Source: Falsochrobactrum shanghaiense (GTDB lineage Bacteria; Pseudomonadota; Alphaproteobacteria; Rhizobiales; Rhizobiaceae). From it: a stretch of 64,000 nt of DNA. Every line of letters starts with the position of its first letter. The stretch's first letter is position 1. Where the stretch lies: NCBI RefSeq assembly GCF_003149535.1, contig NZ_QGDB01000007.1, positions 1 through 64,000 of the forward strand, in the 5' to 3' direction. The translations under genes and the position numbers were made by a program. The notes beneath the pieces were generated by a model. It saw nothing but the letters and a program-made list of their open reading frames with translations. It searched no databases and was not told where the DNA came from. This document shows, in pieces, positions 51,438 to 60,682 of the stretch.

Positions 51438-51979
51438 CGCGCTTTCGCTATGTCATGGTGACGACGGTTGCCACGCTCGGGATCGCCTTTGCCGGATTCG
51501 TTCCGACTGCGCCAAGGCTGGTCTGGAACGCATCGGCCAGCGTGCCGATCGGGTTCTATACTGTCGCACCCGACGACCGGATCGCGGTGCCCGATCTGGT
51601 CGCCGTCATCCCACCCGAACCCTTCGCCTCGTTTATGGTCGAGCGCGGCTACGTCGCACGCGACGTGCCGCTTCTGAAGCACGTTCTCGGCCTGCCCGGA
51701 CAGCGCCTGTGCCGCGATGGCCGCGCCATTATCGTCGACGGCGTTCCGCTCGGCGAGGCGCGCGACCACGACAGCTTCGGCCGAGACCTGCCGGTCTGGC
51801 AGGGCTGTCGCGTCATCGCCGAGGGCGAAGTGTTCCTGATGAACCCGGACGTCGGCGACAGCCTCGACGGCCGCTATTTCGGCCCGTTCCCCGCCTCGGC
51901 GGTGATCGGCCACGCGATCCCGCTTTTCACCGACGAAGACGGCGAGGGCCGCTTTGTCTGGCGCGCGCCGATGCGGTGA
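51434..51979 (+). CDS. traF: TraF-type S26 signal peptidase (conjugal)
   Basis: The 181-residue protein has an N-terminal membrane helix, the S26 serine motif SASVPIGFY (Ser36) and a lysine region (VPLLKHVLGLPGQRLC), ending in a periplasmic domain. TraF peptidases mature and cyclise the TrbC pilin in P-type transfer systems, whose trb genes should lie beyond the window. The ATG at 51434 overlaps the DUF2840 stop. Confidence 0.92.
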   Translation: MTRFRYVMVTTVATLGIAFAGFVPTAPRLVWNASASVPIGFYTVAPDDRIAVPDLVAVIPPEPFASFMVERGYVARDVPLLKHVLGLPGQRLCRDGRAIIVDGVPLGEARDHDSFGRDLPVWQGCRVIAEGEVFLMNPDVGDSLDGRYFGPFPASAVIGHAIPLFTDEDGEGRFVWRAPMR

Positions 51980-52047
51980 CAGCGCGTCCAGAGCGGGGCC
52001 GTTGAGCCGTCCCGCGTCTTCTCCACCGCATAGGAAAGGAGCCTTCC

Positions 52048-52383
52048 ATGGCACAGATCGGCCAGTTTACCCGCACCCCGTCCGGCTATTCCGGGCGACT
52101 CCGCACGCTCTCGCTGGACGTCGAGCTGACCTTTACGCCGTCGGAAAATGCGGACGCCGACAAGGCGCCTGCCTATCGCATCCATCTCGGCGATGAGTAT
52201 GGGCCGGAAGTCGGCGCAGGCTGGAAACATTCCGGCGAGCGCGCGGGACCGTTCGTCTCCGTGCTTCTCGACGATCCAGTTTTCCAGCAGCCGATCCGCG
52301 CCCGCCTGTTCCAGTCGGACGAAGACGGCCGCGACTGGGGCTTGCACTGGACCCGCCAAAAGAAGCGCGACGAGCAGGAGTGA
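52048..52383 (+). CDS. DUF736 domain protein
   Basis: The 111-residue protein matches DUF736: MAQIGQFTRTPSGYSGRLRTL, LDVELTFTPSENADADKAPAYRI, GAGWKHSGERAGPFVSVLLDDPVF. It is a frequent ICE gene next to the transglycosylase; the role is unknown. AGGAAAGGAG precedes the ATG with good spacing. Its stop overlaps a possible GTG start of the next gene. Confidence 0.93.
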   Translation: MAQIGQFTRTPSGYSGRLRTLSLDVELTFTPSENADADKAPAYRIHLGDEYGPEVGAGWKHSGERAGPFVSVLLDDPVFQQPIRARLFQSDEDGRDWGLHWTRQKKRDEQE

Positions 52384-52385
52384 TC

Positions 52386-53150
52386 ATGGTCACGTCCTGC
52401 ATCCGTCCCGCCTCGGGGAGATGTGGCGCCCGCCGCCGCATCCTCCTCCTTCTTCTTTCCGGCCTGTTCGTCACAGCCATTGCCCCGCTGCCCGGCCTGG
52501 CGCAGATCGCCGTGATGGGTCGTGCCGTCGCCGTGCATCCGCACGGCGCCCATATCGAAGAGGCTTCGCAGCGGTTCGGCATCCCGGCGGCATGGATCAT
52601 CGCCGTGATGCAGGTCGAAAGCGCGGGCAATATGCACGCCATATCGTCTGCCGGCGCGATGGGGCTGATGCAGGTCATGCCCTCGACTTGGGCGGAGCTG
52701 CGCATCCGCCATGCTCTCGGCCGCGACCCCTTCGAGCCGCGCGACAACATCCTCGCGGGCACCGCCTACCTACGCGAGATGTGGGATCGCTACGGCAATG
52801 TTGCCGCGATGCTCGCGGCCTACAATGCCGGTCCCGGTCGCTACGATGAATACCGCGCGACGGCTCGTCCGCTGCCTGCCGAGACGCGCGCCTATGTCGC
52901 TGCTTTGACGCCGATCCTGCTCGGCGAGCGGCCTTCCGGCAGCGGCTCGACGGTCGCTCCGCCGCCCGACTGGCGCGAGGCGGCGCTCTTCGTCGCGCGT
53001 GAAATCGGCGCTTCCGCTGCCGATCCCGCGTCCCCCGACCGCACGCCGGACGATGCCCCTTCGCTCGTCCCGGCGGCACCGGACGCACTCACCGCCTTGC
53101 AGTCGGAGGGGCTGTTCGTCGCCCGCGATGCCGGTGGGGACCGGCCATGA
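52386..53150 (+). CDS. Lytic transglycosylase for the transfer apparatus
   Basis: The 254-residue protein has a signal peptide (LLLLLSGLFVTAIAPLPGLAQ) and an SLT domain: IAVMQVESAGNMHAISSAGAMGLMQVMPSTW with the catalytic Glu in QVES, and MLAAYNAGPGRYDEY. The C-terminal third is a low-complexity Pro/Ala part. It would open peptidoglycan for the mating channel (VirB1-like). The start at ATG 52386 follows the DUF736 stop by two bases. Confidence 0.92.
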   Translation: MVTSCIRPASGRCGARRRILLLLLSGLFVTAIAPLPGLAQIAVMGRAVAVHPHGAHIEEASQRFGIPAAWIIAVMQVESAGNMHAISSAGAMGLMQVMPSTWAELRIRHALGRDPFEPRDNILAGTAYLREMWDRYGNVAAMLAAYNAGPGRYDEYRATARPLPAETRAYVAALTPILLGERPSGSGSTVAPPPDWREAALFVAREIGASAADPASPDRTPDDAPSLVPAAPDALTALQSEGLFVARDAGGDRP

Positions 53151-53250
53151 GCAGCGGCACCGCAATTCGCATCCCATCGGGCGCTGGCGTGTCATGGAGG
53201 GCGCAGAGGGTGGCGGCAGGCACCACGACCGAAAGATGGCGAGATAAAAG

Positions 53251-53382
53251 GCCGCACGGTGCGGCTGTGGCGGGCGGTTGTTTTTGTTCAGGTTTCCGGC
53301 GCGTCCCGCACCGTGCGGCGCTGGCGCGCACCGTGCGCTGCGCGCTCCTCTTCCTGATTTTCCTTGATGATTTGCACCGTGC
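53251..53382. repeat. Four GCACSGTGC palindromes upstream of the relaxase (candidate oriT)
   Basis: GCCGCACGGTGCGGC (53251-53265), CCGCACCGTGCGG (53306-53318), GCGCACCGTGCGC (53326-53338) and GCACCGTGC (53374-53382) are palindromes of one consensus, in the stretch between the transglycosylase stop and the relaxase ATG at 53394. Clustered inverted repeats beside a relaxase gene are a usual oriT feature. They could also be operators. No nic site can be assigned. Confidence 0.6.
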
Positions 53383-53393
53383 GGGGGCGCCCC

Positions 53394-55133
53394 ATGTCCG
53401 ATGACAACGAGTTCCGCATCCGTCCGGGCCGTATCCGCTCGACCCGCGCGCAACAGGCGAGGCCCTTTGTCGCCCAGGCGCTCGCCGCCGCCCAGAAAGC
53501 CGGCGGACGCGTCTCGCGCTCCGGCAAGATCACCTCGGGCAACCGCTCACGCTTCGGGCGCGGTCAGCGCGCCAGCATCCAGGCCAACCGGCTTCTCACC
53601 GGACGCTCGCGCATCGCCGTCATCAAGACCCGCGTGGTTCGCCAAACGGCACGCTCGGCTCCGCTCGGCGCACACCTTAATTATCTGCGCCGCGATGGCG
53701 TGACCCGCGACGGGGAAAAGGCGCGGATGTTCGGCCCGGAAAGGGACGACATGGATGTCGGCGCTTTCGCGGAAAAGTGCCAGGACGACAGGCATCATTT
53801 CCGCTTCATCGTCTCGCCCGAAGACGCGGTGGACATGGCCAATCTGAAGGATCACGCCCGCGAGCTGATGGGGCAGATGGAGAAGGATCTCGGCACGCGC
53901 CTCGATTGGGTCGCCGTCGATCACTGGAACACCGACAATCCCCATATCCATATCATCCTGCGCGGCCGCACCGACGATGGCCAGGACCTGGTGATTTCCC
54001 GCGACTACCTCAAGGAGGGCATGCGCGCCCGTGCGCAGGATCTGGTCACGCAGGAACTCGGGCCCCGCACCGATCTGGAGATCCACCGCAATCTGGAGCG
54101 GCAGGTCGAGGCGGAACGCTGGACGCAGCTCGACCGGCAGCTTGTGCGCGACGCCGGCAAGTCCGGCATCATCGACCTTGCCCCGCTTCCCGACCGCCAG
54201 CCGGACGAGTTTCATACTCTGAAGGTGGGGCGGCTGCGAACCCTTGAAATCCGCGGGCTTGCCGAAGAGATCGGCCTCTCGCAATGGTTCATCAAGCCCG
54301 AAGCCGAAGCGGTCCTGCGTGAACTGGGCGAGCGCGGCGACATCATCAAGCGCATGCACCGTGCCCTGACCGAACGCGGCATCGAACGCGGCTCGGCCAG
54401 CTATGTCCTCGCCGGCGAAAGCCTTGACGTTCCCGTCATCGGCCGCCTGGTCGAGCGCGGCCTCGACGACGAGTTGAAGGGCACCGCTTATGCCGTGGTC
54501 GACGGCACCGACGGGCGGACCCATCACATCAAGCTGCCGCATCTCGACGCCGCCGGCGACAGTCCGCCCGGTTCCATCGTCGAGTTGCGATCCTGGGAGG
54601 ACCCGCAGGGGCAGCGCCGCGTCGCGCTCGCCGTCCGCGCCGATCTCGATCTTGGTGCGCAAGTCGGCGCCTCGGGCGCGACCTGGCTCGACCGGCAGGC
54701 CATCGCCCGCGATCCGATCGCGCTGTCGGACAGCGGTTTCGGCGCTGAGGTCCGTCAGGCTCTGGACGAACGCGCTGAACATCTGATCGGCGAGGGCTTT
54801 GCCGAGCGGCAGGGCGGTCGCGTCGTCTTCGCGCGCCGGCTGCTCAGCACCTTGCGCCAACGCGAACTCGACAACCTCGGCGAGAAGCTCGCAACCGAGA
54901 CCGGCATGTCCTTCGAGCGCGCAGCCAGCGGCGAATATGTCGCCGGCTCCTATCGCCAGCGTTTCGCGCTCGCCTCCGGCCGCTTCGCCATGATCGACGA
55001 CGGCCTCGGCTTCCAGCTCGTGCCCTGGTCGCCCTCTCTCGAAAAACAGATCGGCCGTCACGTCTCCGGCGTAGCCCGCGATGATGGCGGCGTAGATTGG
55101 GACTTCGGGCGCAAGCGCTCCCTCGGCCTTTAG
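53394..55133 (+). CDS. rlxS: Relaxase with DUF3363 (RlxS-like)
   Basis: The 579-residue protein has a VirD2-like relaxase domain with a candidate catalytic tyrosine Y97 (GAHLNYLRRDG), H134-H135 (DRHHFRFIVSP) and the histidine motif HWNTDNPHIHI (H177, H184, H186). The C-terminal half is the DUF3363 domain. It would nick at oriT, attach to the 5' end and be carried into the recipient. The ATG at 53394 (MSDDNEF) was chosen; the in-frame start at 53364 crosses one of the upstream palindromes. TraG follows 24 bases later. Confidence 0.94.
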   Translation: MSDDNEFRIRPGRIRSTRAQQARPFVAQALAAAQKAGGRVSRSGKITSGNRSRFGRGQRASIQANRLLTGRSRIAVIKTRVVRQTARSAPLGAHLNYLRRDGVTRDGEKARMFGPERDDMDVGAFAEKCQDDRHHFRFIVSPEDAVDMANLKDHARELMGQMEKDLGTRLDWVAVDHWNTDNPHIHIILRGRTDDGQDLVISRDYLKEGMRARAQDLVTQELGPRTDLEIHRNLERQVEAERWTQLDRQLVRDAGKSGIIDLAPLPDRQPDEFHTLKVGRLRTLEIRGLAEEIGLSQWFIKPEAEAVLRELGERGDIIKRMHRALTERGIERGSASYVLAGESLDVPVIGRLVERGLDDELKGTAYAVVDGTDGRTHHIKLPHLDAAGDSPPGSIVELRSWEDPQGQRRVALAVRADLDLGAQVGASGATWLDRQAIARDPIALSDSGFGAEVRQALDERAEHLIGEGFAERQGGRVVFARRLLSTLRQRELDNLGEKLATETGMSFERAASGEYVAGSYRQRFALASGRFAMIDDGLGFQLVPWSPSLEKQIGRHVSGVARDDGGVDWDFGRKRSLGL

Positions 55134-55157
55134 CCTCAACCAGAAAGGACCATCGCA

Positions 55158-57143
55158 ATGTCCGCGACCAAGATCCTCTGGGGACAGATCACCATCGTCT
55201 TCCTCATCATCCTCGCCACCACCTGGGGCGCGACCCAGTATGTCGCCTCGAGCCTCGGTTATCAGGCGCAACTCGGGCCGCCCTGGTTCGTGATGTTCGG
55301 CGTGCCGATCTATTATCCGCCCGCGATCTTCTGGTGGTGGTATTTCTACGAAGCCTATGCGCCGCCGATCTTCGCCAAGGGCGGGATCATCGCGGCATCG
55401 GGCGGCTTCATCGCCATTGCCGTCGCCATCGGCATGTCGGTCTGGCGGGCGCGCGAGGCGAAAAACGTCGCCACCTATGGCTCGGCGCGATGGGCCGGGA
55501 AAGGAGAGATCAAGGCGGCGGGCCTGCTCGATCCCGATGGTGTTGTTCTCGGCCGTTACGAGAAGGACTATCTACGCCATGACGGGCCGGAGCATGTCCT
55601 GTGCTTTGCCCCGACACGTTCGGGCAAAGGCGTCGGCCTCGTCGTCCCGTCGCTGCTGACCTGGCCGGGGTCGGCCATCGTCCACGACATCAAGGGTGAG
55701 AACTGGCAGCTCACCTCCGGCTTCCGCTCGCAGCACGGCCGCGTGCTGCTCTTCGACCCGACCAACCCGAAATCCTCGGCCTACAATCCGCTGCTGGAAG
55801 TGCGCCGCGGCGAGTGGGAGGTGCGCGACGTCCAGAACATCGCCGACATCCTCGTCGATCCGGAAGGCAGTCTCGACAAGCGCAACCATTGGGAAAAGAC
55901 CAGCCATTCGCTGCTGGTGGGCGCCATCCTGCATGTGCTTTACGCCGAACCCGACAAGACCCTGGCAGGTGTGGCCAAATTCCTGTCCGATCCGAAGCGC
56001 CCGGTGGATTCCACGTTGCGCGCCATGATGAAGACCGCGCATCTGGGCGAAGCGGGGCCGCACCCGGTCGTTGCCAGCGCCGCGCGCGAGCTGCGCAACA
56101 AGTCCGAGAACGAGCGCAGCGGCGTGTTGTCGACGGCGATGTCGTTTCTCGGCCTGTATCGCGATCCGGTCGTGGCCGAAGTCACACGCCGCTCCGACTG
56201 GCGCATCAGCGATATTGTGGGAGGCGATCAGCCGGTCACGCTTTACCTCGTCGTGCCGCCCTCCGACATCAACCGCACCAAGCCGCTGATGCGATTGCTG
56301 CTCAATCAGATCGGCCGTCGCCTGACCGAAGACCTGCAGGCGAACGCCGGGCGGCATCGGCTCCTTCTGATGCTGGACGAGTTTCCGGCGCTGGGCAGGC
56401 TCGATTTCTTCGAGACCGCGCTGGCTTTCATGGCCGGCTACGGTCTGAAATCATTCCTGATCGCGCAGTCGCTGAACCAGATCGAGAAAGCCTACGGGCC
56501 GAACAACTCGATCCTCGACAACTGCCATGTCCGCGTCAGCTTCGCCACCAACGACGAGCGCACGGCGAAACGGGTGTCGGATGCGCTCGGCACCGCCACC
56601 GAGATGAAGGCGATGAAGAACTATGCCGGCCATCGCCTGTCGCCCTGGCTCGGGCACCTTATGGTCTCGCGCTCGGAAACCGCGCGCCAGTTGCTGACGC
56701 CGGGCGAGATCATGCAGCTTCCCCCACATGAGGAGATCGTCATGGTGGCGGGCATCCCCCCGATCCGGGCGACGAAGGCGCGCTATTACGAGGACGCCCG
56801 GTTTCGCGAGCGCGTTCTGTCACCGCCTGAATTGAAAGGTCCCGAAGAAACGCGGCCCGACGACTGGACCAAGCTTCCGATCCCGGCGCGACCGGAAGGC
56901 GCCACGGATCACGGCGACCAGAGAACCAATGACGAAGATCCGACCGAATCCGAACGCCGATTGCAGCCTGAACTCAGCCGCGTAAAGCCCGTGGAGAAGA
57001 AAAAGCCCCTCGAGAACGAATTCGAGATCGCGCCGCCCGATGAAGTTGAGGAAGAGGCCATGCAAAATCGGCGCATGATCCGCCAGGTGCAGGGCATTGC
57101 CCGGCAGGTTGCCATGGACCCGAACGACGGCATGGAGCTGTAG
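55158..57143 (+). CDS. traG: TraG/VirD4 type IV coupling protein
   Basis: The 661-residue protein has N-terminal membrane segments (about 10-30 and 45-95), Walker A APTRSGKG (151-158), the coupling-protein segment VHDIKGENW, and Walker B LLLMLDEFPALG. It ends in a charged tail. It brings the relaxase-DNA complex to the transfer channel and pumps DNA. It follows the relaxase gene directly with AGAAAGGA before the ATG. Size and order match rhizobial ICEs. Confidence 0.95.
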   Translation: MSATKILWGQITIVFLIILATTWGATQYVASSLGYQAQLGPPWFVMFGVPIYYPPAIFWWWYFYEAYAPPIFAKGGIIAASGGFIAIAVAIGMSVWRAREAKNVATYGSARWAGKGEIKAAGLLDPDGVVLGRYEKDYLRHDGPEHVLCFAPTRSGKGVGLVVPSLLTWPGSAIVHDIKGENWQLTSGFRSQHGRVLLFDPTNPKSSAYNPLLEVRRGEWEVRDVQNIADILVDPEGSLDKRNHWEKTSHSLLVGAILHVLYAEPDKTLAGVAKFLSDPKRPVDSTLRAMMKTAHLGEAGPHPVVASAARELRNKSENERSGVLSTAMSFLGLYRDPVVAEVTRRSDWRISDIVGGDQPVTLYLVVPPSDINRTKPLMRLLLNQIGRRLTEDLQANAGRHRLLLMLDEFPALGRLDFFETALAFMAGYGLKSFLIAQSLNQIEKAYGPNNSILDNCHVRVSFATNDERTAKRVSDALGTATEMKAMKNYAGHRLSPWLGHLMVSRSETARQLLTPGEIMQLPPHEEIVMVAGIPPIRATKARYYEDARFRERVLSPPELKGPEETRPDDWTKLPIPARPEGATDHGDQRTNDEDPTESERRLQPELSRVKPVEKKKPLENEFEIAPPDEVEEEAMQNRRMIRQVQGIARQVAMDPNDGMEL

Positions 57144-57147
57144 CGCC

Positions 57148-57597
57148 ATGGCCAATCTCCGGAAGAAGAAAAAACTCACCGTCTATCTGGACCCCGATGT
57201 CGAAAAAGCCCTGACCGAGTTTGCCGCGCGGCGGGACCGGTCGCAGTCGATGATCGGCGAGGCGGCCATCGCCTCATTCCTGTCTCCCGACGATGCCGAA
57301 CGCCGAGAGGCGATAATCGCCAAGCGCCTCGATCGACTCGATCGCCGCATGGACCGGCTTGAACGAGACGTCGGCATCGCCGTCGAAAGCCTGGCGGTCT
57401 TCATCCGCTTCTGGGTCAACACCACACCGGCCTTGCCTGAGCCGGCGGCAAAGGCCGCGAAGGCCAAATCAGCGGAGCGATACGAGGCGTTCATCACCGC
57501 GCTCGGTCGCCGCCTCGCACAGGGACCGAAGCTGCGGCAGGAGGTGTCGGAGGATGTGACGGATCAGAGAGTTGAATTTGGCCGCCTTAGTCGTTGA
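57148..57597 (+). CDS. CopG/RHH-family protein after traG
   Basis: The 149-residue protein has an N-terminal ribbon-helix-helix (KKKKLTVYLDPDVEKALTEFAARRDRSQSMIGEAAIASFL) and a coiled-coil stretch (RLDRLDRRMDRLERDVGI), then a hydrophobic segment (SLAVFIRFWV). Such proteins follow traG in many ICEs and may repress or assist transfer genes. The ATG at 57148 stands five bases after the traG stop. DNA binding is expected from the fold. Confidence 0.88.
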   Translation: MANLRKKKKLTVYLDPDVEKALTEFAARRDRSQSMIGEAAIASFLSPDDAERREAIIAKRLDRLDRRMDRLERDVGIAVESLAVFIRFWVNTTPALPEPAAKAAKAKSAERYEAFITALGRRLAQGPKLRQEVSEDVTDQRVEFGRLSR

Positions 57598-57737
57598 CAC
57601 GAGTTCCCGCTCCCGGTTGGCTGAGCAGTAACAAGGATCCGCCGGAAGCGGCCTTCGCGACTGTCGCGGTCTTTGGGATTTTCGCGAATTATCCTAAGGT
57701 GATGGCTGTATATTCACTCGACTTTGGAGGAACAGCC

Positions 57738-58022
57738 TTGAGACTTGCCATTGCCAGCCTGTTCGCCATCGGTCTCGCCGTCCCTGCCTTCGCCCAGACG
57801 GAACCGCCCGCAGATTTTGACGAAGCCGCATGGCAGGCCGAATGGGACGCGGGCGACACGGATGGCGACGGCAAGCTGAGCCGGGAAGAGGCGAAAGCCG
57901 GGAATCCGAACATGACCGATGAAGTCTTCGACCAGATCGACACCGATGGCGACGGTTTCATCAGCCCCGCGGAAGACAAGGCCGCGCTCTTCGAAGCACG
58001 CGGCAAAACCACAAATGAATAG
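57738..58022 (+). CDS. Exported EF-hand calcium-binding protein
   Basis: The protein has a signal peptide (LAIASLFAIGLAVPAFAQ) and two EF-hand loops: DTDGDGKLSREE and DTDGDGFISPAE, both with full ligand sets. A TTG at 57738 was chosen as start because GGAGGA precedes it by 6 bases; an ATG at 57702 is an alternative. It would bind Ca2+ in the periplasm. The next gene starts inside its last codons. Confidence 0.85.
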   Translation: MRLAIASLFAIGLAVPAFAQTEPPADFDEAAWQAEWDAGDTDGDGKLSREEAKAGNPNMTDEVFDQIDTDGDGFISPAEDKAALFEARGKTTNE

Positions 58023-58590
58023 GGTATGGGCGGGGGCTTTTGGCGCAACGGTGTTTGTCGCGGCAGCATCCGTGGCAGGCGCGGAGGCGCCCACGTCCGC
58101 CAGACAGGCCGGGTTGCCTGAGAACTATGTTCCTGAAATCCCCTCGCATGAGATGGAGCCGGACACCGGCCCGCTTTCGGCCGCCCTACAGGAGCGTTTC
58201 CGCGACCGTATCGCCGGTATCTTCATCGAGCGCGAGCCCGATTTCCATGTCGTCGTCAGGCTAACGGGAGACCGGGATGCGGGCACGCTTCAGTACCAAT
58301 TGGGCGAAGATCGGGTGCGTGTCGAAGTCCTGACAGGCGCATCCCATACCGTCGATCAACTGGTCGCCGCGTTGGATGACCGCCAGATGATTACGCGCGT
58401 TCTTCCCGATGGCTACGGCGGATATGTCGATGAGCGCACCGGATATGTGGTTCTTACGGTTCTCCCCGGAACAGAGCTTGCCGGTGGCAGCGAAGCATCC
58501 CTTTCGGCTGCTTTGGGCGTGCCGATCCGCATCATCGAAGGGGAACCCGCTACAATCGGTCCAGCACCACAGCAGCGGGAAGAGCGGTAA
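58015..58590 (+). CDS. Exported hypothetical protein coupled to the EF-hand gene
   Basis: The 191-residue protein has a signal peptide (AGAFGATVFVAAASVAGAEA) and a mature part with FHVVVRLTGDRDAGTLQYQLG, VDQLVAALDDRQMITRVLPDGYGGYVDE and LTVLPGTELAGGSEASLSAAL, a repeated alpha/beta pattern that recalls propeptide-like domains of secreted peptidases, though no catalytic domain is present. It overlaps the EF-hand gene by 8 bases, so the two are co-translated. Function unknown. Confidence 0.78.
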   Translation: MNRVWAGAFGATVFVAAASVAGAEAPTSARQAGLPENYVPEIPSHEMEPDTGPLSAALQERFRDRIAGIFIEREPDFHVVVRLTGDRDAGTLQYQLGEDRVRVEVLTGASHTVDQLVAALDDRQMITRVLPDGYGGYVDERTGYVVLTVLPGTELAGGSEASLSAALGVPIRIIEGEPATIGPAPQQREER

Positions 58591-58596
58591 TCCATT

Positions 58597-58617
58597 GCGG
58601 CCCGGATTCCGGGCCGC
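58597..58617 (+). terminator. Hairpin after the exported-protein gene
   Basis: GCGGCCCGG (58597-58605), loop ATT, CCGGGCCGC (58609-58617), seven bases after the stop. No T-run follows, so termination would be partial or factor-assisted. Confidence 0.55.
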
Positions 58618-58621
58618 GACG

Positions 58622-58674
58622 TGTCGCAAAAATCAGTCGCACAATTTTGACTTTCGCACGCGACATTTGCGACA
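58622..58674. repeat. TGTCGC repeat cluster, res-like or transposon-end remnant
   Basis: TGTCGCAAA (58622-58630) and TTTGCGACA (58666-58674) are perfect inverted repeats; inside are AGTCGCACA and an inverted TGTCGCGTG. Four related half-sites within 53 bases resemble serine-resolvase binding sites of Tn3-type transposons. It marks the junction between the transfer region and the arsenic cargo. No resolvase gene is nearby in the window. Confidence 0.5.
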
Positions 58675-58742
58675 GAAATTCCCCTGAAAATTCAACGTTG
58701 GCCTGACCTGCTACAAAAATCAGGGATCTTCGTGACGGCTTC

Positions 58743-59969
58743 TCAAAACTTATCGTTGCTTCCCGCTTCTCCTTTGATCGGCCCCCATAACAGCGCGACG
58801 AGGGCGAGATTGGCGATGGCGAGAGCTGCCAGCGCCACAAGAGTTTGATCGGTGCCCCCGACCGAAAGCAGGATCGCACCCACGGTTGGGCCGGCAGCTT
58901 GGGCGACGAGACTGGGCCGGGCAAGCCGCCCCATGATCGGCGCATAGCGGGAAGGTCCGAACAGGGCGAGCGGGAGCGCACCCTTGGCGATCGAGAAGAT
59001 GCCATTGCCGGCCCCGTAGAGGATGAGCGACAGGCCGATGATGAGAAAACCTGCCGCGAGCATCGTCACCCCTGCCGCGCTCAGGACGGAGGCGGCCGCG
59101 AGTGTCCAGAAGGGATGATGCCTCCCCCCGCTCGCCATTTCGCCAATTCGGCCGGCGACTTGGGCCGGGCCTATCAGCGCGCCGAGGGCTACAGCTTCGC
59201 CCAGCGACAGCCCGCGTTGCTGCAACAGGGTCAGCAGATGCACCGATATGATGGTGACGCCCAATCCGGCCAGCACCACGATCGCCATCATGATCAGATA
59301 GGCCCGGCGCTCATGGTCGCGCAGCTTGATCGCAGGAGCTTGGTCTTTGCCACCGATCGGCCTGGGCTTGCCGTTGCTCGGAAGGACCAGCAGCACGAGC
59401 GGCAGGCAGATCGCGAGATGAATGCCGGCATAGGCCATGCAGGCCCCGCGCCATCCCAGATGCTCCAGAAACAAGGCCGAGAGCGGCCAGCAGACCGTGC
59501 TTGCGAAGCCGCCCCACAAGGTCAGTGTAGTGATGGCGGATCGCGCGGAACGGCCATAATAGCCCCCGAGCGTGGCAAATGCCGCATCATAAAGGCCGGC
59601 CCCCATGCCGATACCGAGCACGATCCATCCGGCGACGAATACCCATAGGGACGGCGCAGCCGCAAGGATGACGAGGCCGGCAGCGAACAGCAGGCAAGCC
59701 AGAGCAAGGATGGGACGCCCGCCGTGCTGGCCAATGGCGTCACCCACGCGCGGGGAAACGACGCCGGCCGCGAGCAGGCCAATGGAGAGAGCGCCGACGA
59801 TCCATGAAAGCGGCCAACCCGTATCGGCCGCGATCGGGGCGGCGAGAACGGCGAGCAGGTAATAGGAGCTGCCCCATGCAAATATCTGTACGATGCCGAG
59901 CGCGGAGATGACGGGCCACCTTCTCGCGTCGGGAGACAGGCCCGTTTGAGCCGGCAGGTTTGTCGTCAC
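58743..59969 (-). CDS. MFS transporter of the ars operon (ArsK-like candidate)
   Basis: The 408-residue protein has about 12 membrane helices with an MFS pattern ([60 protein letters not shown]). It starts with GTG at 59969, overlapping the arsH stop by four bases (GTGA), so it belongs to the operon. MFS exporters in ars operons include ArsK (arsenite/antimonite) and ArsJ (organoarsenical); no gapdh gene is present, which argues against ArsJ. Substrate is inferred. Confidence 0.82.
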   Translation of the reverse strand: MTTNLPAQTGLSPDARRWPVISALGIVQIFAWGSSYYLLAVLAAPIAADTGWPLSWIVGALSIGLLAAGVVSPRVGDAIGQHGGRPILALACLLFAAGLVILAAAPSLWVFVAGWIVLGIGMGAGLYDAAFATLGGYYGRSARSAITTLTLWGGFASTVCWPLSALFLEHLGWRGACMAYAGIHLAICLPLVLLVLPSNGKPRPIGGKDQAPAIKLRDHERRAYLIMMAIVVLAGLGVTIISVHLLTLLQQRGLSLGEAVALGALIGPAQVAGRIGEMASGGRHHPFWTLAAASVLSAAGVTMLAAGFLIIGLSLILYGAGNGIFSIAKGALPLALFGPSRYAPIMGRLARPSLVAQAAGPTVGAILLSVGGTDQTLVALAALAIANLALVALLWGPIKGEAGSNDKF

Positions 59970-60682
59970 CGGACGCGCTTGAGCGCCATACGCTCTTCCA
60001 GCTTTTGGGCGGTTTCCTTGCGCTCGCTGTAGCGGTCGGTGAGGTAAGGAGCGACGTCGCGGGTCAGAAGCGTGAACTTCACCAGTTCCTCCATCACATC
60101 GACCACCCGGTCGTAATAGGATGAAGGCTTCATTCGACCCGCTTCGTCGAACTCCTGATATGCCTTGGCGACCGAGGACTGGTTGGGGATGGTGATCATC
60201 CGCATCCAGCGGCCGAGGACGCGAAGTTGGTTGACGGCGTTGAAACTCTGCGAGCCGCCAGAGACTTGCATCACGGCCAATGTGCGGCCCTGGGTGGGGC
60301 GAACTGCGCCAACCGCGAGCGGTATCCAGTCGATTTGCGCCTTGAGGACTCCGCTCATGGCACCGTGACGTTCGGGGCTGGTCCAGACCTGCCCTTCGGA
60401 CCATTCCGAAAGTTTCCGAAGCTCCTGCACCTTCGGATGATCAACGGGCGCACCATCAGGCAGCGGCAGGCCGTGCGGATCGAACACACGGGTTTCCGCG
60501 CCGAAGTGGTTGAGGAGCCGTTCGGCTTCGAGCGTGAGCAGCTTGCTATAGGAGCGTTCACGCAACGAGCCGTAGAGCAGGAGAATGCGCGGCGGATGAG
60601 CAGAGGGCGTCGTTCGTAGGCGTTCAGCCGATGGGCTGTCGAGCACCGCGCGGACCACATTAGGAAGGTCGGAAACCGTCAT
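59966..60682 (-). CDS. arsH: ArsH NADPH-dependent flavoprotein
   Basis: The 238-residue ArsH has [19 protein letters not shown] (FMN phosphate loop), [19 protein letters not shown] and [23 protein letters not shown]. ArsH oxidises trivalent organoarsenicals or reduces flavin-linked substrates and gives resistance. The start ATG at 60682 overlaps the acr3 stop by four bases. The longer frame from 60733 lies in acr3. Confidence 0.95.
   Translation of the reverse strand: MTVSDLPNVVRAVLDSPSAERLRTTPSAHPPRILLLYGSLRERSYSKLLTLEAERLLNHFGAETRVFDPHGLPLPDGAPVDHPKVQELRKLSEWSEGQVWTSPERHGAMSGVLKAQIDWIPLAVGAVRPTQGRTLAVMQVSGGSQSFNAVNQLRVLGRWMRMITIPNQSSVAKAYQEFDEAGRMKPSSYYDRVVDVMEELVKFTLLTRDVAPYLTDRYSERKETAQKLEERMALKRVR

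Noticed and set aside
53147..53404. ORF of 85 codons between the transglycosylase and the relaxase
   Set aside because: Its start overlaps the upstream stop, but the sequence is mostly the palindromic GCACSGTGC region and lacks protein-like composition; read as non-coding.
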